From Apostichopus japonicus (lineage: Eukaryota > Echinodermata > Holothuroidea > Aspidochirotida > Stichopodidae), in contig NC_092579.1 of NCBI RefSeq assembly GCF_037975245.1, positions 4,860,001 through 4,924,000 of the forward strand: a DNA stretch of 64,000 nt. Direction: 5' to 3'. This document shows positions 37,201 through 47,700 of this stretch, piece by piece. Below the pieces are notes generated by a model. The model saw only the letters and a program-made list of their open reading frames with translations, was not told the origin of the DNA and ran no database searches. Numbering within the stretch: position 1 is the first letter of the stretch; each line of letters starts with the position of its first letter. The position numbers were made by a program, and so were the translations under genes.

Positions 37201-37748
37201 AAAGAAACAAGGGTACCGCCGAACCCTGTTTGCAATACAATAGAATGATACCTGATGATAATGTTAGATTGGGACCTTGCAAATTTACTCAAGTATTCAC
37301 AAAAACACACAGTACCTCCTTTCTCTTCGCACTTACCGGTCAAATGAACCTATAAATTTAATGGAATTATAAGTTTTATTTGATGAGTGAAGGACTTGTG
37401 ATCAGACGTCCCCAGACAAGAAATGGTAATATGAAATGAACAAATAGTCTGATCCATAGGTATGTTTAGTTTTTTGTTTTGTTTCACTGCAGAGTCCACT
37501 GGGCCGGGACAGAGAGCGCGACACAGTGGAATGGATACTTAAGCGGTGCAGTACAATCCGGAATGAGGGCAGCAGACGAAGTTCTCACTCGTTTAACTCC
37601 TGAAATAAAACTCGACGGTCTGCTACAAGAATTAGATAACAAATTTCCCGAACCTTCTTCTAGCAGTGTAAGAGGTGCCGTTGTTATGGTTGCCGGTAGT
37701 GCGATGGTAGCAGGGTTATGTATGTTCATGTATTGGTACCTGACATAG
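22220..37748 (+). CDS. MAO: Amine oxidase (flavin-containing), monoamine oxidase type, 11 exons
   Basis: Exons: 22220-22337, 24426-24513, 24975-25149, 27560-27674, 31812-31969, 32561-32741, 34303-34403, 34609-34782, 36019-36105, 36861-36961, 37493-37748. The GT-AG joints keep one frame (1554 nt, 517 residues; vertebrate MAO has about 520-527). Seen: the FAD Rossmann motif GAGIAG (residues 12-17), then DRVGGRTYT (from residue 40), DLGGQW, SPVGHLFKFIITYKKAFW with the Lys of the flavin site (about residue 311), NGGC with Cys410 at the covalent FAD position, and WAGTESATQWNGY with Tyr448, one of the two aromatic-cage tyrosines. The last 24 residues form a hydrophobic segment, matching the MAO tail anchor in the mitochondrial outer membrane. 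The enzyme family oxidatively deaminates monoamines. Oddity: the residue after the FAD-binding Cys is Pro, where MAO-A and MAO-B have the other cage Tyr, so substrate choice may differ. The ATG at 22220 directly precedes the dinucleotide-binding domain. Confidence 0.93.
22392..22858. mobile_element. Foldback MITE with 51-bp perfect terminal inverted repeats
   Basis: Left arm 22392-22442 is the exact complement of the right end. Flanks carry a 6-bp repeat CACGCC (22386-22391, 22859-22864). The middle has about four tandem copies of a 25-bp unit containing ATATATTCGAATTAATACG (about 22645-22740). Lies in intron 1 of the amine oxidase gene, 54 bp after the exon 1 donor. The superfamily is not clear. 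Confidence 0.85.
23228..24332. mobile_element. hAT-like element in amine oxidase intron 1
   Basis: Flanks TAACTTAA (23220-23227) and TAACTTAG (24333-24340). Ends TAGTGACGTAACCAG and CTGGTTACGCCACTG, the first base of the left end having changed from the expected C. Contains G-runs but no core copy that I could find and no transposase. Confidence 0.75.
25579..26210. mobile_element. hAT-like MITE, second copy of the CAAGGGCGG family
   Basis: Exact 8-bp duplication TTATAAGG (25571-25578, 26211-26218). Ends CAAGGGCGGTGGAA and TTCCGCCGCCCTTG. Same internal sequence as 8512-9173, including the core (about 25690-25795). Lies in intron 3 of the amine oxidase gene, directly against the tail of a SINE. 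Confidence 0.92.
26219..26458 (-). repeat. tRNA-derived SINE, TTAGCTCAGTGG family
   Basis: Minus-strand head at 26458-26390 with boxes TTAGCTCAGTGGTTAA and GAGTTCGAGTC. The body includes GACTTCGGTCAGC and a 3' end rich in TATG repeats (26219-26236). Same family as 59228-59440 and the tail at 62204-62262. Confidence 0.8.
29331..30137. mobile_element. Probable hAT-like element, possibly composite
   Basis: Ends CAGGCGCGTATCC and GCTACGCGCCTG. Flanks ATCAAACT and CTCAAATT agree at 6 of 8. The left part is a homopurine tract and the right part resembles 19430-19727 with one partial and one full core copy (29908-30091). It could be two elements merged, with a boundary near 29800. In amine oxidase intron 4. 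Confidence 0.6.
29377..29497 (+). repeat. Homopurine tract
   Basis: About 120 nt almost wholly A and G (AAGAAGAGGAGAG-type), within a probable hAT-like element in amine oxidase intron 4. Confidence 0.9.
30237..30380. mobile_element. Terminal fragment of the CATAGGC-type element family
   Basis: Begins CATGGGCGTAGGAGCC and runs through CTGTAACGACTTGCCCG, matching in reverse the right end of the element at 2330-3258 for about 140 bp. The other end was not found, so the extent is uncertain. Confidence 0.6.
30671..30806. mobile_element. Orphan hAT-like right end with core copy
   Basis: A core copy at 30671-30764 is followed by a terminus GGATACGCCCTTG at 30806, the same type as other right ends here. 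No matching left end or target duplication found nearby. Confidence 0.55.
30881..31205. mobile_element. Non-autonomous element with TTAAAGG-type ends, copy 1
   Basis: Shares about 330 bp with 33876-34247 and with the split copy 60285-61290. Ends resemble inverted repeats (TTAAAAGGGTGTGAAGACTC against the complement of CGAGTCTTCGATGCCTTTAA), with TTAA at both ends. That suggests a DNA transposon, perhaps using TTAA targets; the superfamily is inferred. Confidence 0.6.
33876..34247. mobile_element. Non-autonomous element with TTAAAGG-type ends, copy 2
   Basis: Full-length relative of 30881-31205, longer because of an internal stretch (about 33915-33955) missing from copy 1. It ends 55 bp before exon 7 of the amine oxidase gene. 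Confidence 0.62.
35405..35735 (+). repeat. tRNA-derived SINE, GTTGTGGTCAAGTGG family
   Basis: Head GCGTTGTGGTCAAGTGGTTA with box B GCAGGTTCGA. A short duplication (ATTGCAGGTTCGAG twice, 35464-35500) disrupts the head. The body matches the reverse complement of 55083-55345. In amine oxidase intron 8. Confidence 0.75.
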
Positions 37749-37969
37749 GATGATGAAAAAAAATATATATTAAATACTCTAAACTAAACTAAACTAAACC
37801 TTAGCTGACCTTCGACCTCCACCTAAAATATCAACGAGGTTCTACATATGGGAAAGTCAAATCAGCAAAAGTTTCACATCTTCATTGAGAAGTGACTTTT
37901 AGAAATTTCATCGGGTTTGACTTAGAACTGCAAACCTTAAAATAGTTTCTTCCAAATTGTGGAGCAATT

Positions 37970-38490
37970 TGACTCATATTTTGCCCTATTTTGCTAAGGA
38001 TAAGGAAGTACTTTAAAGGTCCAGAGGACGACTACTAGGATGATTAGTTCCTTAAAGAGTGTTCCTTGTTACAGGCGATTACAACTGTTGAATCTCACCA
38101 CACTGGAGCTTAGGAGGTTACGTGGGGACTTGATTCAGGTTTTCAAGATTGTATCTGGTTTTGACAATTTATCCTTTACCGACTTTTTCATGTTTGCTAA
38201 TACTAGTTGTACCAGAGGTCATTGTCTTAAACTCCAAAAGTCACAAAGTAGGATTAGTATTCGGCATAACTTTTTTTCTAATAGGGTTGTGAATGAGTGG
38301 AACGGTTTGCCTGAGAAAGTTGTACTTGCAAGTAGTGTCAATGGGTTTAAGAATGCTTTTGACAAGTACTTTAAGCATTGTAATCGGGTCTGAGTGTTTG
38401 TGTCTTCAGTTTTTTTCTCTCTCTACAGGGTTCTTGATGGGGACTTGAGTGTCCCTCCTGATCTCTTTTTTTTCTACTAAACTAAACTAT
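37970..38490 (+). pseudogene. 5'-truncated CR1/L2-like LINE tail, copy 1
   Basis: Frame 38040-38393 carries [38 protein letters not shown] and [15 protein letters not shown], the C-terminal part of a LINE reverse transcriptase. An upstream frameshift separates the preceding KDKEVL segment. The tail is an ACTAA repeat ending near 38488. Lies just past the amine oxidase stop. Confidence 0.8.
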
Positions 38491-39149
38491 CAAGGAATTT
38501 AAGCTATGGATTGTCCGCTTTATGGTTATGAGACCTTGATGAAACAAAAGATACTTCTAAAAATATGACAGGATTTTAAAGCACATTCATGAAAGAAAAA
38601 TAAACTTGCTTGTCTTTAGTTTATATGAAAGCTTTCAGTTCAAAAGTTACTTTAGTTTAGTGAATCCAAAGAGGGTTAGGAAGCCAGTACAAGCTAGTAT
38701 GAAAACCGATGATAGTGAAAGAACACCGACCGGGTTCATTTCCAGCCATCTCTTTTCGATGAATATTCATATAATTAAGAAAAAAGCAGATGTTTTTTAT
38801 TGTCTCACCTATACTTGCTCCAAGGACCGACATTTGACGAACCCCATCCGAAGAGCGAGATTGTACCCCAGCATCTGGCCCATTTCTCAAAACCTGACAC
38901 TGGTGAACGTACACCCATTATAAATAGTAAATATTTAATGGAGTTCGAAGAACTATCAAATATTTAAAAAAAACGTGTGATAATAAAATTTAGGTATTAT
39001 GTATAAATAGGTAAGTAAAGTTCTTAAAAGGTTACCACATAAAATGACAAATCAATGACCGGTATTATATGATATTAACGGTTCTAAATGATCAGACTGG
39101 AAGAATATTGCAGCACGATCAATGAATGACTTCCTGTACAGTGTACAAT

Positions 39150-39507
39150 GAGAGCGTTGTGGTCAAATGGTTACGGCAGTGGACTTGTGATCAAAGGCTT
39201 ACTGGTTCGATTCCTGGCCAGATCATTACGTTGTGTCCTTTTGCAAGGCACTTTATCTCCATTACCTCTCTTCACCCTGCAGGTGTATAAATTGGGACCT
39301 GTGAGATAAAACTGGCAGCTGGGGGCTGTTTAGCTGCTGCCATGTGGAAGGATTGTCTCAATGTTTGACAGGTTATGGTTGACCAGGGCAATATTGCTAT
39401 GCGCCTTGAACACGGTTATCGGTGGATATGTCTGCGTTTTATAAATCCTCAATATTATTATTATTATTGTTATTATTATTATTATTGTTATTATTATTAT
39501 TATTATC
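39150..39507 (+). repeat. tRNA-derived SINE with ATT-repeat tail
   Basis: Head GCGTTGTGGTCAAATGGTTA with box B TGGTTCGATTCC, body with GCAGGTGTATAAATTGGGACC, ending in an ATT microsatellite (39451-39507). Same head class as 35405-35735. Confidence 0.8.
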
Positions 39508-39569
39508 GTTCTGAATTTCGGCAAGGTATAACGATTTCTGAGGTTTTAAAGACCCGTAAGTGGGACATG

Positions 39570-39600
39570 CGATGGTTTTTTTTTTTTTTTTTTTTTTTTT
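39570..39600 (+). repeat. Poly-T tract
   Basis: A run of more than 20 T, shortly after the ATT-tailed SINE. Confidence 0.85.
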
Positions 39601-40727
39601 GTCATTTCTTATTTTGTCAGTCCTTCTGACGAACTCACTCCTAGCAGCACAATTTCTCTCAATGACTGATTATCTATATATATTCAATATCTGTGACGTA
39701 TACTTAAGAATCTTAACAACAAAACACATTCCTTCGCTTTCTTTATTTGGATGGTTCTTTCTTGTTGAAACGATATCATTAACAGATTGTTGATAATTCA
39801 AATTATTATTGACAACGAACTGGTTATTTTGCATGATAATGCAGTGTCATTAGCATATTTTGTCCGTGTATAAGGTAAACAGTAGAGCAGACAATGGATC
39901 CCCCGCCCCCTCTCCCTGAGACACACCAACCTTTTTTTCAGACATATCTGATAGTCCTTTCTCCAATTTAACGTGTCGTGACCACCACGTTAGGGAATGA
40001 GCTAGCCATTGTAATAGCCCGGCATGACATAAATTCAGATAAATCTTTAAAGAGGGGTGAAATGGGAAAATTTAAATGAATCATCGTTTTCTACACACTC
40101 GTAGCTTTCCAATGATACCCAATTTGTTTCAAACGAAGCTTGCATCCTCTAGGAATAAACGATTAAAAATTCGAGGGTAATAACAACTTTCTAAAAATTG
40201 TTGTATATACGGTAATGCGGCGTGACGTCAGTCGAGGAACTCTAATCTTCCAGTCTGAGAACACACAACATTACAGTGTTGCAGTGCTCTGTAGTAATTG
40301 AGATTTGGTGTTTGGAGTTTTGTTTTAAGGTAACTTTATCTCGTAACTGTTAATTTGGCCGAGCCGATGTGTGGTTGCAGGTTGCTCCACCACAAGTAAC
40401 GACAGATTTCACCTGCACGCTTTTCCAAAAGATGACAGAAATCGAACTAATTCGGTATGAGACCGTATTGAAAGCACACCACCAGTTCACTGTACAGCCA
40501 TATAGTGTACGAAACTTGTTTCATAACTTCATTTCCCAATTCGTAAACAAGAAATACCAAATCCACTGCACAGCATCAATTTTCAAATAAAACAATTAAA
40601 ATGTATTTGAAGTACATGAAGTAGATTAGAGCATTACACTCGATCGGCTGACCAATGAAAAGCAAACCAGAGAAAAACCGAAATATGCCACAAGAGTGAT
40701 TTCAACTCACTGAGATATATATATGTA

Positions 40728-40749
40728 TTTTCCAACTCGATACAATTTC

Positions 40750-40812
<63 letters not shown>

Positions 40813-40859
40813 CATATATATATATATTTATATATATATATATATACATATATATATTT

Positions 40860-40897
<38 letters not shown>
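40728..40897. repeat. SINE tail remnant and TA microsatellite
   Basis: TTTTCCAACTCGATACAATT, resembling the tail after the tRNA-like sequence at 13524, then about 150 bp of TA with TTTA interruptions. Confidence 0.8.
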
Positions 40898-41549
40898 TAT
40901 AGTTTTGTATTAATCTTGTACAAACATATGAGAAATAAATTTGAAGTTGAAATATTGTATTTTATTCTAGAGTATTCAGTTCGCAATCTCAGTTCCATGA
41001 AAGCCGCAGATGGGACATCAAATTGAAGACTTACAAACAATTGGCAAACGGTGATTTTATGAACTTATTGTGGTTAGCCTGCCAGTGCACGGTTATATAT
41101 ATCCTCTTAATGCATTACAAGTCTTAACCATCTTGGCTAAACGCAAAGCAAATGAATATCATACCTTACGTTGAACTGTATTTTTAAAAAAAAATTTAAA
41201 CGTCGAACATCGGGAAAGTATAAAGGCCAAGCGGCTTCTAACATGACGATGATTATTTTCAAATTGTTGACGTCTGTGAGAAGGACTACAGTCCAGATTA
41301 TTTAATTTTTGTCAAGATTTGCGAGAGTTTTGTAAGAAAGTAATTTTCAGACGTTTAGATATTCAATAAGTAACTGCATGCTTAGGCCGACAACAGAAGT
41401 TCGGACAATAATTACAAAGTCGTCTGGCTATTTTAAGTTCGCACAAAGGGCATTCCATAGAATAAGGTCGTGTCCGACAAATGAACTGTGCATTTCACTG
41501 TTTGTTTACGTACTAGATCCAACCAGCTGATTGTGTATTTCAGCACGGT

Positions 41550-41580
41550 CAACGAGGTAAATGATTCATTTACCTCGTTG
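41550..41580 (+). promoter_or_regulatory. Hairpin in the presumed GGH 5' leader or promoter
   Basis: CAACGAGGTAAATGA and its exact complement separated by one T, about 130 bp before the GGH start codon. The transcription start is not known, so it may lie in the leader or just upstream. Confidence 0.5.
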
Positions 41581-41712
41581 AGCACGGTATGCCTCTGTTG
41601 TACGGAACTTAAATTCCTAATATTAATGATACGAAGCACCAGCCAAAGTGGATTTCCTTTTGGGAATATACATAAGCATGTACACTTATTTAGTGCCCAG
41701 TTTAAATCCACA

Positions 41713-44700
41713 ATGGCGAGGGTTCAGTTAAGTCGTGAGTTTGCATTGGTAATGTTATTAACAACTTTGAAGATGCAAGCAGTGCAATTGGAACGGAGTT
41801 CAACGGGAGACTCGAGGCCAATTATAGGTACGCTATATAGTAACTCTAACTTACATTTAAGAATATGATTGTCAATAGGCTTTATGTGATTGAAAACAAG
41901 CAACTAGGTTAAGTTAGGCCTAACGTTAGGCTTGGCCTAATTAAATGTAGTCTGTACATGCCCCAAGCTATAGCTTGCTAGAAGTTTTCAAAACGTACAC
42001 TCTTGGAGGTCTTTACTCTCCAAATTGCTCTCAGACATTTTTATGAACACACAAGGTGTTTGAATGTCCCAATGATAAAGTGAGGTGAAGTTCCTCCAGG
42101 GTGATAACAAAAATAGTTTAAGAATTTTGGGCCTAACTTTAGAATCTGTACCATATGAATGGCAAAGCTTACGAATCGGCAGAATAAGGTTAGGGGTTAG
42201 GAAGTAGGGTTAGGAAGTATAGGGTTAGGGGTGTAAGGCTTATTTTAGGTAGTTCGGGAACGGTAAGCCCGGCCTTACACTGATACCGTAGAACCGAGCG
42301 TGAAACGTGAAATAATCAGGAAAAACGGGTACTGCATAATATATGTCTTCTTTTATTGATTCAGGATAAAACTGTAACTTGTAACTTTAGATAATTAAAA
42401 TGTAAAGAGCCCGAAGACTACAGACGAAAATATAAATAACGGAGCCTACTGTACTACGAGATAAACTTCAACTCCTCGATAAATCTTTAAGAAACACTTA
42501 AGCCCCTGATTCCAAAATAACAAATTAAGACGCGTTGCACAGGGCACACGCTCTGCCCTTGAACCCGATTGGTGTAAACTTTTAACTCACCCCTTACCAA
42601 ACTCTTGATTGGTTGAGTGCCAACCTGATATGCAGATGAGCATATGCAAATGGGCACTCAACCAATTTGAACCAGTTTGGCTGTCTTCCAACCCCGAATC
42701 ATTTAAAACAAAAGATACGCTTCTAATAGTGCGTGATTTATATCCCGCCACACCACAGCGCAAACCACCAATGCGCGAGCCATGGGTGACGTCATAATGA
42801 CAATAACTAGAATACGCTTCACAATAACAATAACTAGAATACGCTTCTCAGGGGTTAGGAAGTAGGGTCGAATGGTACAGATTCTAAATTAGTACCGAAT
42901 TTTGACCAAAGGTGACCATATTTAAAAAACTGGCATATTTGGGGCCAATACAGAATACCATAAATACAAATGGGTGCTTTTGCAACAAGGCCTGTTACCG
43001 CTACTGCATGTAACACTAATGGTGTAATGTTAATAACTTAAATCCACTATATGATTTGGACATTTGTTATCCTAACACAAAGGCCATCCAGGCATACTAC
43101 AGTAAAGCCTAGTCCTAATACAAGTCAGTGATGCTCTTTTCTTAGTAACTGCATACATTATTATATTGCTTTGAGTATGGGGAGGGGTTGGCGTGCAGAA
43201 CAGAATCCCTTTCCATGAAACTTTGTAGAGTCTCTCCAAGCTCCCCAGTTGGTTGGTTGCGTCGGTAACATTGTACAAACCCAAAGTGTGCGCATGGTGC
43301 TATAGAAATGTGGGAATGAAATCAGTGTGAATCCTTTAATTGCAAGGTGGCACAGTACTATTATGCAGCTCTTATTAAAATCTCACATGTTTAGTTTAGT
43401 TTAGTAGAAAAAAGGATCAGGAGGACACTTAAGTCCCCATCAAGGACCCTATAAAGAGAGGGAAAAAACTGAAGACACAAACACTCAGACCTGATAACAA
43501 TGCTTAAAGTGCTTGTCCAAAGCATTCTTAAACCCATTGACACTACTTGCAAGTACAACTTTCTCAGGCAAACTATTCCACTCATTCACAACCCAATTAG
43601 AAAAAAAGTTATGCCGAATATTAATCCTACTATGCGACTTTTGAAGGTTAAGACAATGACCTCTAGTACAACTACTGTTTGCAAACATGAAAAAGTCGGT
43701 AAAGGATAAATTGTCGAAACCATACACAATCTTGAAAACCTGGATCAAGTCCCCACGTAACCTCCTAAGCTCCATTGTGGTGAGATTCAACAGTTGTAAC
43801 CGCCTATAATAAGGAACCCTCTTTAAGGAACTAATCATCCTAGTAGCTCTCCTCTGGACCTTTTCAAGTACTTCCTTATCCTTAGCAAAATAAGGGTTCC
43901 AAGCCTGCACAGCATACTCCAGATGAGGCCTAACCAACTGCTTAAAAAGCCTACGATGTCCTCTTTCAGAAAACTGAAGTTCCTCTTGATCATACCTAAA
44001 ACCCTATTACCTCTTTTAGCAGCTTCAAGACAATGCTTGGAAGGTTGCAGAGACGAGTCAATGTAGATACCTACAGTAGGTCTCTTTCAACAGAGACCTC
44101 CTGTAACTCCACACCATTTAGATTGTATGTAAACTTTTGGTTACTACTACCAATGTGCATTTATCAATATTAAAAAGCATTTGCCACCCCTGAGACCAGG
44201 AAAAAATCTTATCTTAATCCGCTTGAAATTTCTCAGAATCGCTTTTGGAAGAGACCTCAAAATACAATTTGGTGTCATCAGCAAACTTCTTAGCTGTACA
44301 CAAAATATCTCCGTCGATGTCATTTATGGTTTTATTAATGTTTTATTCTTGCAGTCGACGCATAAGTTGACGGCAAGAATTGTTTTTGTAGGTTTATAGA
44401 CATTAAAATAACTGGCCTTTGCTTTTTTTCTTCATACAGGTATTCTGACTCAGACAACAGAACAGAGATCTATCAGCAAATTTGGACGATCATTTATATC
44501 TGCATCTTACGTCAAATTGATGGAGTCAGGAGGAGCCAGGGTTGTGCCTATATTTGTGAACCAAACAGAAGATTATTACAGGAAGATGTTTAATTCTATA
44601 AATGGGTAAGTTAAATACCTACATGTATCTTTATCAGGGAGGTGACAGTTATACAACTTATTTTAGAACCTCCTATATCTTTGAACATGGGTAGTCATCA

Positions 44701-47700
44701 TTATTACTACTTTCGTATGCACTATACATAAGGACTATATTATTATCTATTTCCTGACGAGGAAGATGGGAAATCTTCGAAAACGTTTGAATACACTACT
44801 GTCACCCACAAAAAGAATGCAAGTGGCAATGCGACACATTCGCCTAGCGGCTATCCAAAATCAATATGCAATGTAAAAAAGAAATACTCCAACCAACTAA
44901 TGATGCAGAACAAGTTTTATAAATTCAACTTCTTAAGTGAATAGGTATTTATTGAGGAGGAACTTTCTCCTTAAAATAATAAAAAAAAAGGAACATGCAA
45001 AATAAAGGTTACAGCGTTCTGTAATACTGCTTAGGAACACGTAGGACTCCTGAATACTTAGAGATAACAGATTGCTTTGGCGCAATCTTTACCAGAGGAT
45101 AACATATACTAGATTTAGCTTAACTACTGAAAAGGTTAAGACTTTCCAAAGTTTTGATACCCCTGGATCTTTTTCAATTGCGAGAGAGCAAACTGGCACG
45201 TATAAATTTAGTCTTAATATATATTAATTGGATATTCTTTTCTCTATAAAAGAATGAGATTACCTCTTCTAGTCTGAAGAGCTTTCCCCCCTTTACATCA
45301 TGAAATTCTGATTTAACATTTATCTAAAAAAAAAAATGAGTTCTGAGTTGTCACTATGACGAATATTGCCTAAAGGTGTTGACAATACTTGTTGACACGT
45401 GGTTGCTGATATCAGGTTGTGGTAGGTGTTATAGTCGGTGATAAAACTATCCTCGAAAGCTTCCGGTCTTCGACCCAATGTGAGAGGAAAGTGGCAAATG
45501 GTTCCAGTTCTTAAACTGTCAGACGAGCTCTGCAATACAGCTTTACTTTATCCGGTCAGGTGATGTACTTCCATCCCAACTCTGCCGACAAGCTGCCCTA
45601 TCCAGAACACTAAATATTGTGTGATACTGGAATCTCCAGGGAAAAATTGTGTTTCAAGCTTTCACAGTTAAATGCCAGATATTAATTAAAGTATGCCAGC
45701 CCAGGCTTCAATACAGGTATCCTATATATAGGATCCTGTGCCCCATGATATGAAAATCACAATATTGTAGCTCCGTCTTTTTCAGCTAAGAGATATAGCA
45801 GGACTCAATCCGATGATGGTATTTTGGAGAGTGAATAAAAATCTTATCCAACACTCACTTCACTGGCTGGATGTGATGTCACACATAATTAATAGTGTAT
45901 CAATTTGCATAACTTGGCAATACAATACATTGTCATCTTGACTATGTCCTGCCCTGGTAGGTTTCTTTTGTGTGCACTAGCTATGCTATGCTACCCTGTA
46001 CCTTTGTATTATTATACTATGCCCTGACCTGGTGATGTTTCTTTTGTATACATACTCAATTATGCTACCTTGTATTTCTGTAGTGAATAGAGGGATTAGG
46101 GTTTATGTAAATTGTCCTACATCCTTGGATACTACTTTCCAACATCAACAACAACCAGCATTGACTAAAGTAAAAGTTACTAAAAAAAAACTTTCTAAAA
46201 TAAACAGCTGACAGATTGACTTCTTCTGTCATACAAATACAAATTAACTAAATTATACTATTCTAATGTGACAATTAACTCCCTCCTTTAATAAAATGTG
46301 TCTAACACATTTATACACATCTCACATTAGGATATTTGTTTCAGCCTATCCTGCACTGAAATCTCCTTCAATTTCCTCTGCTTCTCCCTAAGCTTCCTGA
46401 AATCACACATTTCCATACACTATTGGAAATGAATTTCTTACAGCTCTTTGCTGATGAAGGATAAGAAATTGGCTTGCATTATTTCTGTACTTCTACTCAA
46501 GTAGTCAGCCCCTACATTATCGGCTCCCTTTATCACTTGGATGCGGTAACGATATGGCTGTAATGCCAGTGCCCACCTCATTATCCTTCCATTTGCCACT
46601 TTCGACTTCCGAATGCATGTCAATGGTTGATGGTCTGTCTCTATTACAAATTCCTTGCCATAGAGATATGGCTCAAACTTGAGTACAGCCCAGACTACGG
46701 CCAAGCATTCTCTCTCCATCACTGAGTATCTCATTTGACTCTTGTTCAGCTTTTTGCTAGCATAGGCTACTGGAAATTTTTCACCTGCAAACTCCTGAAG
46801 AAGGATCGCACCAACTCCTGTATCCGAAGCGTCTGTCCGAAGTGTGAATTCTCTGTGGAGGTCGGGGAGCTGAAGTATCGGTGAGCTTGCAAGCTTACTC
46901 TTCAGTGTTTGGAACGCCTGTTCCTGGCTCTCGCCCCATCTAATCACGTTTGGTTCCCCTTTCTTTGTACAGTTAGTCAGTGGTACTGCCACGGCTGCGA
47001 AGTTTGGTACAAACTTCCTGTAGTAACCTACCAACCCTAAGAATGATCTCACTTGAGTCTTTGTAGTTGGTCTCTCTGCTTGCTGAATGGCTTTAATTTT
47101 GTCAGGTTTGGGCTTTACTCTACCTTCTCCTATAATATGTCCTAAAAATTCCACCTCATTGTACCCAATGAAACATTTTGTAGGTCTAGCCGTCAAGTTG
47201 GCTTTCTTGATTCTTGTGAAGACTTCTTTTACTCTCTGGAGATGTTCCTCCCATGTCTGAGTGTGTATCAGGATATCATCTACATAACTATGGACATTCT
47301 CAATTCCTTTAAGAAGCTTCCTCATCACTCTGTTGAATGTAGCACCAGAATTCACAAGACCAAATGGCATCATATTGAACTCGTATAACCCATCATGAGT
47401 CACAAATGCTGTTAATGGCTTCGACTCTTTTGCCATTGGGATTTGCCAGTAACCTTTGCTCAGATCGATTTTACTGAAGTAGCAATCCTTGGATAACTTT
47501 GCAAAAATCTCTTCCTGGTCTGGAACAGGCTCAGCATCAAACTCCGTGATCATGTTAATTTTGCGTGTGTCGCAACAGGCCCTCAAAGATCCATCCGGCT
47601 TCTTTAATGCTACCAACGGACAAGCGTATGGACTTTTGCTGTGCGATATTACGCCCATCCTCAGCATACTTTGGATCTCCTTGCGGATATCATCTCGAAG

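Larger units (their letters stand above)
38491..41549. other. Amine oxidase / GGH intergenic region
   Basis: Holds the SINE 39150-39507, poly-T and TA repeats. An AATAAA at 38599-38604 could end the amine oxidase transcript beyond the LINE copy. No further gene seen. Confidence 0.5.

Noticed and set aside
40369-40590. 73-residue frame upstream of GGH
   Set aside because: Considered as an extra exon, but no family similarity and no consistent splice junction to exon 1.
42187-42235. Interstitial telomere repeat (GGGTTAGG-like)
   Set aside because: Only a few irregular units mixed with AAGTAGGG; not a clean TTAGGG array.
45320-45535. 71-residue open frame, identical to one at 52095-52310
   Set aside because: Both lie at the same place in the two LTRs, so the repetition reflects LTR identity, and the protein has no family features.
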